This document shows positions 11,500 through 22,400 of a stretch of 64,000 nt of DNA, one piece after another. Within the stretch, counting starts at the first letter, position 1, and the number at the start of each line of letters is the position of its first letter. The translations under genes were made by a program, and so were the position numbers. This DNA comes from Sphaerolaimus hirsutus. Lineage: Eukaryota > Nematoda > Chromadorea > Monhysterida > Sphaerolaimidae. The notes under the pieces were generated by a model that saw only the letters and a list, made by a program, of their open reading frames with translations, ran no database searches and was not told the origin of the DNA. The stretch covers positions 9,451,147 to 9,515,146 of the forward strand of contig OZ038457.1 in assembly GCA_964036195.1 (NCBI GenBank). Direction: 5' to 3'.

Positions 11500-13044
11500 A
11501 TGTCCGGGCAGTATCGAAAAATCTCGAAGCCCGTGGCTAACAAGAAAACATTGACCCCGCTTTTGCAGTTGATTAGGGACGCGCTCACCCGTGTGCGACG
11601 TGCGGGCAACGAACATGTTCGTTTGGAAATTTATGTTACATGATTTTATGTCCCATTTCTACTGTTTCTGTTTTCACGCAGGGGAACGTGATGATGGAGA
11701 ACAATAGATTTGCGGAGGAACTTGTTTCGAAGTATGTGGCTTTGCAATTTTTTAGTACCGGCAATGGCACTATTGTAAATTTGAGCTATTTCATTTAAAT
11801 CAGGGAGCCCGGTGCGCCGTTTTTGCCCGGCGGCGTTTCTCACAAAGTCGCAGCTAATTACTATTTGGGGCGCGACGGCCGGCGTCTCATGAAGCCTGCT
11901 GCAGATGTGAATAAATTTGAAAAGGTGGGATTTGACAGTTTAATTTTAATTGGGTTGTGTTGCGTTTGGCTAATTGTGCGTGGGGCGCAGAGAGCAATGT
12001 GTGTTTGTCCAAGTGCAATATGGTGTATAATCCACAATTTGTGTATTAACATTTAAATATTGTGTATCATCTGCGATCTCCAACGCTTTCATCATTTTTC
12101 ATACCGAAAATCCACGTAAAACGGCGATGAGCGTCAGTGCATTAAAATTCTCAGTATATTTTGTGGCCGAGTGAATCTCAAATTGTTCCCAGTGAATCTA
12201 TGGACTGTGCGGCGGCACCGGGCGCGATTCGACAAAAATGTTTTTTTTGTGCCACCTCGCCGCTGCATAAATAGGGTGCATAAATAGATGCACTGAGGGT
12301 TTAAATGCGCTTGGGGCAAAGTTAGATGGACTGGAAGTTTCTGCCCATACAAAGGTCATAGTGTTCCTTGTAGAATGCCACCAAAAATAAAAAAGCTTTA
12401 AACATATATCTACAGGGTATTTGGGCTCCTTACATTGTACCTTTGTCTCTCAAATTTCGCTTAGTACCCTACTGGGCCTTTGCCTCTGGCATGTTTACCC
12501 GCTGTGCATGTCAGGGGGATTCTAGATTTTGACCCTCCAGGGCGTTGGATAGATAGCTGATCGCTCCTCTGGAGCGATCGATGGCTGGAAAAATGTTTCG
12601 AGTGTTTGGGTGTTCGCGGGGGTTCAATATATAGGCTTTTTCAAGATGTAGAAAAAGGTAGAAAGCGAAAAGCTAAAAGCAGGCGAAAATTACTAATAAT
12701 AGGTATGTAAGCACGTATACTACCAAAAATAGCTGAAAATAGACAATAAAATTTGATTTTGAAGGTGAAATTCTTTCAAAAGGTATGAAAATAAGCGATT
12801 TTGAGTGAAAATTATGGTCTACATGCGCACCGGGTTTACATGCACAGAGTGCCTCAGTCACCCTACTTAACTAACTGAAGCCTCTGTCCTCTCACAGAAA
12901 TCCGTGGGCGAGAACTGGGGCTTGAAGTGCCCCACGCCGGGCACGGGCGTCCACTGGCACCGCGAGCACCACAACGAGTGGCCGCACTTGAAACGAGACG
13001 GGGAATTGAACTTTTTGGACAAATATGACAGTTTTAAAAAGTGA
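11500..13044 (+). CDS. NDUFA7: NADH dehydrogenase 1 alpha subcomplex subunit 7 (complex I B14.5a)
   Basis: Four exons (11500-11634, 11682-11731, 11804-11924, 12898-13044) give 150 residues. The family signature is in exon 3, GGVSHKVAANYYLGRDGRR, matching the vertebrate pattern GPSHKLSNNYYCTRDGRR. The N-terminus (MSGQYRKISK) precedes a basic helix with LQLIRDALTRVRR. The C-terminal exon, rich in His and Trp (GVHWHREHHNEWP), extends the protein beyond the vertebrate form. It is a supernumerary subunit of mitochondrial complex I. Exon 1 could instead end at 11616 without changing phase. Intron 3 holds a transposon. It is the first of five plus-strand genes and may head an operon. Confidence 0.85.
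12482..12868. mobile_element. GTTTACCCGCTGTGCATG element in NDUFA7 intron 3
   Basis: The arms CATGTTTACCCGCTGTGCATG and its worn inverse are some 350 bp apart. The interior has GGATAGATAGCTGA and CTCCTCTGGAGCGAT. Same family as 7404-7797. It ends about 30 bp before the exon 4 acceptor. Confidence 0.6.
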
Positions 13045-13286
13045 TTTGATGTTAAGTGTTAGGTATCTTATTTTTTGATGTCACCTGTTGACGTCTGGGT
13101 GTGTGGTGTAAATGTATAAGGATATATTCACGATTTTTTTTTATTGTGGGATAATCGCATTGCTTTATAAATATGTGTATTTACGAACGTTGTAGATTAT
13201 ATTTCGCTGATAATGCTCAATTTGTGTGTTGATCGTGCGTATATTAGGTTTGACATTGCGTATTAGGAGCAAACTTTGAGCTGAAA

Positions 13287-13292
13287 AATAAA
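13287..13292 (+). terminator. Candidate polyadenylation signal of NDUFA7
   Basis: An AATAAA hexamer lies 243 nt after the NDUFA7 stop and about 165 nt before the TFIP11 start. It is plausible from position alone. Confidence 0.4.
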
Positions 13293-13457
13293 TGTGTGAG
13301 TGTCCTTCACTTTGGTTGATCCAAACGTATGAGTCAGTAGATAATCGATCACCAAGTGACAATTGGCGTATCTTAACGTGAATGCACACCTGGAATTCAT
13401 CAAAATATGTGCCTTCTGTTAATTCTCAGCGCAAAATACATTTAAATACAAGCGAAA

Positions 13458-16400
13458 ATGGCGGACGACGATGATGGAATGGAGAGTTTCATCGTTTCTG
13501 AGGCGGATTTGGATGCTGCACTCAATCCGGGAAAATGGCGGCGACCCACCAAACACCAACAGATTTATGGTTGGTTGACCTTTTGATGGGCATTTTGTGT
13601 GTTGTTTTCTGTGATGCGTGCTGCTGTTCGCCGCATGTTCGTCGTATTTACATTTCACCGTGAAAAATTCTGATTCACTGTTAATATTGCTGAACTTTTT
13701 TCAAAGTATATGTTAATGTATAATACTTGGAAACTGTAAAAGTGAGTACTTTTTGCCTGGAAATGCAACAGCGAGTACCTTCCATCGCAGAATACGAAAA
13801 AGTGGATACTTGTTTCATGTAAATTATAAAAGTGACAACTTTTTTAGATATGAAAGCGATTTTTAGATTGGAAGACATAACAGATGTCGTTTTTTAATGA
13901 TTATTCAGTAATTTTTGATAGGAAAATGATATGATTACTTCTTTATTTATTTTAGAAAAAAAATGCAAATTGAAATTTCTGAAATAAATTTCGTACACGT
14001 GTATTTTTCAAAAGAGTTTAAAGTATATGTAACTAAGTGATGGAGTATATGTATTTTTCGAGTAAATCTAAATACTTTTAAACTGCCGTGCCAAAATTGC
14101 ATTCAAATTTATCAGCCAAACACTTGCCCCACTGCAGGCATGTTCGCCGACGACAGCGACGACGAGCGAGGTCCGCGGCGCGACGGCAGTTCCCGCAGCG
14201 GCGGGAAATTTTCCAAGAATGACTCCGCCCCCATTGGCTTTGTGTCCGGCGGCGTGAAAATGGGCGGCCAGGTGCTAAAGGAAGGTGAGCACGATGGTGC
14301 ACGGGAAAAGGTAGGTCTTGAGTTAGGTCTGTTTCCTGAAATAAGCCATTATCCAATCTAAGATAAACGTGTGCTTTCGTCATTCGATTTTTCGTTTTGT
14401 GGTTTGGAAAATAGCCAAAATATGATAAAAGTAAATTGCAGTGAGCAGAACTGCGTGCCAATTTTGCAGCATGGAACTATTCATATCCATACATTCACTA
14501 CTTTTTCCAACCTACACCCCCTTGCAGGCCGATTCCGACTCCGACCCTGAAATCAGCCTACGGCCCACATTTGATGCCAGTCAATCCGGCGCCAAACAAA
14601 AACAATCAAATGCTGGCGACGAAACATTTGCTGGGCTACGCGACGCCAAAGCAGATGCATTTGCGACCTGGGAGCGGCACACAAAAGGAATTGGCTCCAA
14701 GCTGCTGTCCAAGATGGGCTACTCAGGCAAGGGGCTCGGCTCCGCTGGCCAGGGAATAACGGAACCAGTGGTCGCTGTGAAGAGGCCCGGCAGGGGCGCC
14801 CTTGGCGCTTATGGGCCTGAAGTCAAAGGTGGGTTATGTTGCTTGTGTTCAATTTTTATGGCTAGAATTTCTACACCCGCCGTCTTACCTACAACCATTT
14901 ACCTTTTGGATTAAAAAAATACCAGGACTAAATTTTTTTTTACAAAAATGATGGAAAGGTAGAAAAATGTCTGGCGGAAATCGGAAGGGTAAGAAAATTG
15001 CTGCCGGAATGCGAATAGGTAGAAAAAATTCACTTGTCGGAAAACGGAAAGGCAAACATTTTTCAGCTAGCGGGAAGCAAAAAGGAAAATGTTTCCTGCG
15101 GTAAAGCGAAAACGGAAAGTTGACACCCTCAGGACCATAAAGTCTTTAATTGTCTAGGACCGGGACCACTTCAACCATTACAACAAATTTCCGTGTCATT
15201 CAACCACTTCAACAACGTGTCATTTCATTCCAGGTCCCAAAGTCCGCCGCGAAGGCGAGCCTCAATCTGAAGATTCCGAATCAGAAAATGAGTCGAGCAA
15301 GGTGCAAAATCAAGCCGCGGGAAATTGGCGCCGTGCCAAGGCGAACAAAAAGCAGTACAAGTTCAAGACTGTGGATGAAGTGATCGCTGAGGGCGGCACG
15401 TTGGCTCACAGATTGGATTCACTCGGAGTGGATGGAAAGAAAAGAACAAAGGTGTGATTTACGGCTTTGGGAAATCATTTGTGCCGACTAAATGAATGTG
15501 CTGATTTAAATGTTTCAGGTGATCGATATGACTGGACGGGAACAGCGCGTGTACAGTGGTTATGATGCTTTCAGGAATCGCACCGTGTTTGTTTTGTTTC
15601 ATTCTTGATCGTCTCTGTTTTTAAAAGGCGACGAAAATGCGTTTACTAAGTATCTAAGAAAAGTGCAAAAAGGTGGTTAATTTGCTGCCTAACAAAAAAG
15701 TGCAAAAAGGGCGTACAGCACCGGGGGTTCCCAGGCCGTCTCCGATCCAAGTACTAACCCGGCCCGAAGGTGCTTGACTTGCCAGATCAGACGGGATGGC
15801 GTACATTCACCATGGTCTGGCCGTACGCACACTACCGAATTTGCAGTTGCTGTATTTGTAATACAAAATTCATGGAAGTTCATTGGTGGTTTAGTACCTC
15901 ATGTTTTGGCGAGTCACCTTAATAACTAAAAGCAACAGTTTTGTAAAAATTTAAGGTGCAATGTCAACTGTTAAATAAGTTTTTCGGTTTTCGACTTGTA
16001 ATGTCAACTCAAAAGCAACACAATGAATTTAAAAAAAGCCAAAAACATACATCACGACTAGGGTTGGGACAATATATCGTATCGAATATTGGATATCGAC
16101 TAGTTTTTCTTATCGAATATAGATATCGAAAATTTTGAAAAAATATCGAATATCGATATCGAATATCAACCATTTTTTTTCGATATTCTATACTCCCTGG
16201 GCCTGACTTCAAATAAACCAGGAATGGCACTATTAGAAAGCGATTTCATAAGCAATTTTAACAAATTTTGCGCGCAAGCGCGCACTTTGTTCTCACATGA
16301 CAGGTATTTTTGTTTCAGCACTTCTTGTGCAAATGCTCTCTCAGATGTTCACATAAGAGTATATGTATGTTTAATAGCTACTTACACCATGGAAACATCA

Positions 16401-19400
16401 ATGGCACCATGGCATGGCACCTATAAATGGGGCTGGCACCTTTTCCTTACCACATCTGTCACATTTTTAAATCATTTTCTCATTTTGATTTTCTCATTGT
16501 GTGCCATTTAAATTTGTATCATCTACTTTTCAGTAGAGATGATCAGTTGGGTTTGTGATCAAATGGAAATGCAATATGCCAAATGAGAAATGCCCTGCTA
16601 TACCAAAAGCAAAATATCGAAATATCGGAAATATCGATATCGAATATCGACCATTTTTTAATATCGAATATCGATATCGAGGGTCCATATCATATCGATA
16701 TCGAATATCGAGTTTCAGAAAAAAATATTGAATATCGATATCGAAAAGTCATATCGTCCGAACCCTAATCACAAACTCTGTTGGGATGCGAAACTCTAGC
16801 AAAATCGAGACTAGTGATGGAAAAAGCGCCAGGACTTTGGCGCCAAGCGCCAAAAGCGCCATGGCGCTTTTCCGAACCCCAGCGCCAAGCGCCAATGGCG
16901 CCAGAGCAAAATGGCGCCAAGCGCCAAAAGCGCCATGGCGCTTTTCTAGACCACGGCGCCAAGCGCCAATGGCGCCAGAGGATATTGGCGCCAAGCGCCA
17001 ATAGCGCCAGCGCCAAAAAATTTGCTTCTCATATATGCAGCCATGCTGATGCACTGCTATTAATCTGTTTTTGGCGCAAAATACAAGTCAACTGCAGTCA
17101 CTTTTGTTCTTTTTGTCTTGATATTTTGCAGCTGGGTGTTTGGGCTTAAGTAGTGCACACCATCTGTAAAAAGTGCTAAGATTTTTAGGTGTTTTTTAAA
17201 GTTACTTTTGGAATTTAGTTGTTTTTCCCCAAAAATAATTTTCAAATGAAGTTTTCAATTTTTTTTGGAATACTTTCGATTTTTCTACAAAAATATTGCA
17301 GTTTCGAGTTTTGCTAGTCACTTTTTGAGGTTTCAAATTTTGGATTGCCATTGTTGGAATGGCTTCAGAAAGTGATTCCACACCCTGTAAAATCAAGTGT
17401 CAAATGTCAAGAAGTAAATGTGATGTAAAATGTCAATCAAAATAAAAAAGAAAAAAATTTGATTGAACTTTTGACATTTCGCATGACACTTCACAAGGTT
17501 GTATTTATGAAATATTGGATGATGTTTATTACTCAACTTCACACTTTACAGGGTCCTTTGACCCTGCTCAAACAAAACTGCAAGGAACGAGCTCAGTATA
17601 GCGATTGAGCTAAAACCTATGTGAAGAGTGTTACAAGTCCGATGAATAGTCACATAAAGTCTTACATACCGTATTTGCTTGAAAAATCCCCCTGGGGGAT
17701 TATTATTTCGTCAGACATTTATGAGGGGGAACTAATCGAGGGGGGGAATTATTCGAGGGGGAGGAATTATTATTTCATCAACAATTTCAACCATGTTTCT
17801 ATCAACTCATTTGATGAAATATGCTTTATTCACACAAAAACGTGCCATTTTTGTTCAAATTTCGCACAATAAATTGAGCAAATCTCTTAAGGGGGGATTA
17901 TTCGAGGTGGGGAAGTATTATTGCCTCACTCGTCTTACAGGGGGGAATTATTCGAGGGGGGAATTATTCAAGGGGGGTACTATTCAAGCAAATACGGTAA
18001 TTCTGATTAGATGGGACAAATGTCGAATACCCATGCAATCACAAGGAAATTGTTTATAAAGTAATCAAAAATAGGGTATATTGATCCGGGAATACACTGA
18101 CAGTAGCACATATACTTATGTAAATTATACTTAACAGGTCTTTCTGCATAAAATAATGAAGAATTTTGAGTAAACTTCTTGGCGCTTTTTTGGCGCTTTT
18201 TAAAACACTAGCGCCAAGCGCCAATGGCGCCACGGCATCATAGCGCCAAGCGCCAAAAGCGCCATGGCGCTTTTCCAAACCCCAGCGCCAAGCGCCGATG
18301 GCGCCACAGCAAAAAGGCGCCAAGCGCCAAAAGCGCCATGGCGCTTTTTGCTCTGGCGCTAGCGCCAGGCGCCAGCGCCATGGCGCTTTTCCATCACTAA
18401 TCGAGACCTTCTTTTTTTTCGGGCCCTGTATTTGATGTGACTTCGGTCGGTAGCTGCTTGAAACCAGTCAATCAAGATTCATGTTTGGGAACAGTTTAAC
18501 ACTGAATTCCCTTTCCATCAACATTATTACCCCACATGGCCATTTTCAGCGCGCCAGAAGATGCAGCGATAGTCGACCAGACGGCTGCGGCGAGTGGCTT
18601 TGATGTGCCCGAGCTGCGGCACAATTTGGAGCTGCTCATGCACACCACAGAGGAGAATATTATACGCTCGCACAGACACATTAGGAACTTGCAGGTGAGT
18701 ATTCCAGAATACCGGAAAATTTCGAGATTTAGCCGTCCCGATCCCAATCCCCATCTCAAAAAACTAATCCCGATCCCAGTCCCGAAAATTTTCAAATCCC
18801 GACCCCGGAAAAATTAGTAGAAATGATATTTATAACCAAAATATCAGTCCCGGTCCCGTAAAGTCAATCCCGTTTATCCTTAACTCCTTGTTTTTTTTGC
18901 TGTCTCACTTTGGTCACATTTGAATTTTTTTGAAAATAATATTCTGTCGCAGGACCGGCGCGTTGCGTTGGAGCACGATCGTGAAAAGTTGAAGGAAAGG
19001 CTCGTAGTCGATCAGCGAAATTGTGATGGAACAAAGGAGGCCTTGAGTTTGGTTGAAGAGTGAGTTTCCATTCACATGTGACATACCGACCAGAGATGGT
19101 AAAGCACTTTTTTCCAACGGCAACACTTTTTTCTTAAAAGTGGCTTTTTTCAAAAAAAAAGTATACTAGATATTTCTAAATTTACCCATTTCACCTCAAA
19201 ACACACTGCACTTCACATCAGTGCAGCTAGCTGAACATTCTGTGGGAGTTTTTTGTCCATGTAAACCCGCTGGCCATGTAAACCCGCTGTAAAACTTTTC
19301 ACTTTTCAAACTGCCGAACACATTTGAGTAAAGTCACCTATGATAAGAAATGTCAATACATAATTTTTGATTTTATTCAAATGTGTTCGGATCTTGAGTG

Positions 19401-22400
19401 AAAGTGAAAAGTGACATAAAACGTCAAAAATGTATATTTTTACTTTATAACACGATAAAAAGTGATAGACCAAGGAATCTTCTCAGGGTCGCACATGGGC
19501 GCCGGGTCTACCTACATAGCCAGCGTGTATAGTTACATGGCAGCCGGGTTTACATGACCAGCGGTTTTACAGGGTCCTTTTTGTCCACTTAAATTTAAAA
19601 ATCGTTATTTTGGTTTATATATGTACTACTTATTTTTATAAATACATACTGTGAGTTCGTTTAAAGCGGTTGGAAAAAGCCTTGATAACAACAGCAACAC
19701 CAACATTGATATGCCCTTTACATTGTTTTGACTTCTAACTTCACCCAGGATGGGCGAGAAATTTGATCGCAATGAATTGAGCTTGGAAGAGTGCCAGGAG
19801 TATTTTCTGCGCCTCAAAATGGATTACAGTGACGAGTGGCTCCTGTACAACATGATCTCCCTAACACCGGCCATAGTTCTCCCATTGGTCAGTTTTGTCT
19901 TTCCCGGCTTTAGTGGTCAATCCACTCGTGTTTATCAACACTCAGTATATGTGTCATACTCATCATGACGTTATCGTTTATAAAATTAATTCCAAAAACA
20001 TTTCATGGACGTTTTTCGCTTCTACGCGACTCCACTTTTTTAATATTGTTGCAAAATCCATTCATAAGTATCCTGCTTGCGCGTTATTGACATAAGTAAT
20101 TTCGGACACACTTTTCGGTCGCTGAGTGTAAACGTTTCTATCGCGCAGTTGCAACGCTTATACGACCCGTCGTGGTCGCCGGTGGACGAGCCGGATCGCG
20201 GCTTGGACGTGATGCTGAGTTGGCGCAAGCTGCTGCCCAACACCGCCGCCAGGGACCGGGCGCAGATGCACCAGTATGACCGCCTCGTGTGGCATGCCTG
20301 GGTACCGCCAGTGTGTTGGGTTTGGACGTTTTTAACACGCGATGTTCTATTTTTTTTGCATAGTTGCTAAAGGAATGAACTTTTTGAAAGTATACGTAAA
20401 TGTGAAATATTTTTCCCGATAATATAAAACTACGTATTTTTCACAAATTTTCACCCAAATCACTAATTTTCATACTTTTTTGCAAATTTTCACATTCAAT
20501 TTCAAAAGTTTATATGCTTTTTGCCTATTTTCAGCTATTTTTGTCTATATATTTGTTACAATACCCACTTTTCGCTTTTTTCCCCTTTTAGTTTTTTTGA
20601 CCCTTCTATGCCCTGAAAAAGCTTATTTGAATCTAAAATAGTGTTTCTGTAATTAAGTACTTTCAGAAAGTAAATATAGCTACCAGCAAGTACAGGTAGT
20701 TTTTCAGAAGAAACCTATACGTATTTACTCCAGTTAGGGTTGGAAAAAAAACGTTTTTTTTAACTCGATGTTTTTTTTAAAAAAAAAACGTTTTTTAAAA
20801 AAAACAACGTTTTTTTTAATAAAAAACGTTTTTTTTTAAAAGCTCCCAGATATGACCTTGTGTCAACATATATCGGTATATCAGACAGTGACAATACCCT
20901 GTGATGTTATATATGACAATATAATGTATGTGGAGCCATGGGATAGCATCATAAGTGGTGATTTGTGTCAAAAATATCCATTTTTCGTCGACATATCGTT
21001 CGTATATCGCCTTGTAGTCGAATGTTCGTGACTTCAGGTAAAGTTTGGCACAGAATAGTGATCAAACAAGGTTATAAAATCAGGTTGTTACTTTGGGAGT
21101 GAAGTTACACACTGTGGAGGTACATGGAAGCACATTACCTCAATATTATATACTACAGCAACATATGACGGCTTATTAACCCATGGTAGCATATATAAAT
21201 GGATACTTTGATACTAAAAATGCCACAAAACCAATGAAAACAACCACCAATGTCAATTTGTGTGTGAAATTGCGCGCTTGCGCGCAAAAATTTTGCAAAA
21301 TACCTAGTGCTTAGTACTAAAAATTTCGGTCGATGTTTTTTTTTAAAAAAAAACATTTCGGACGTCATGTTTTTTTAAAAAAAAAACGTTTTTTTTAATA
21401 AAAAACGTTTTAAAAAAAACATCGGCCAACCCTAACTCCAGTATACCTAAATACGTTTTTACAACTATAATTTTTCACGGTAAATTGTTCGTCGTGCAGG
21501 TGCGCCGCTACCTACAAACAGATTGGAGCCCATCGACTAAACCGCAGCAAAACACCGCACTTGTATCGCTTTTGCGCCTGTGGGCTGATCTGATGCCACC
21601 TTGGATACTCTCCAATTTATATGATCAACTGATCGTGCCCAAGTTGAGGCAAGCCTTGGAAAATTGGAATCCGGTTAATGATACGGTACCGGTACATGAA
21701 TGGCTGGCTACTTGGGTGCCAATGGTAGGCTGGAGCAGATTTGAGCCGCTCGCCGGCCTCATGCTGCACAAACTTGGTGGTAGGTTCACGAGGTTTTTTC
21801 CATTGCTTTTCACCGATAAGTGAACATAAGAGTGTTCTCAGGGGTCTGCAATCGTCCATCTATTTTATCTATTTATCTATCCCGGATGCAATTTTATAGC
21901 TATTATCCCCTGAACACCCCTCCCACCCAGAAAAAAGTCTGCCAGCTATCTGGAGCGATTTCTGAGAAATTTTACCTTTCACCCCGCCCACAACCCCCCC
22001 CCCAGGGGTCTCCTAGGGGGGGGCTGCCACCCCCCCCAAATCGGCCAGCTATCTATCTATCCCGGAGGCCGCTCAGCTATCTATCTATCCCGAGGCAAAA
22101 TTTTTTGGCTACTACCCCCAAAGACCCCCCCCCCAAATCGCTCAGCTATCTATCTATCTGGAGTGGTTTTTGAGAAATTTTGCCCCAATTTTCGCTCAAA
22201 ATCACAAATTTTCGCACCTTTTTATAGTTTTTCACCTTCAAAATTGTGCTTTCCAGTTATATACATGGTTATATACCTATTTTGAGCCATTTTATACCTA
22301 CTTTTGGCTACTTTTAACTGATTATTAGCAATTTTTTCTCCTTTCTGCCTTCTTAACCTTCAAAAAGCCTATATATTGTGCCCCCGCCAGCCCCCCCCCA

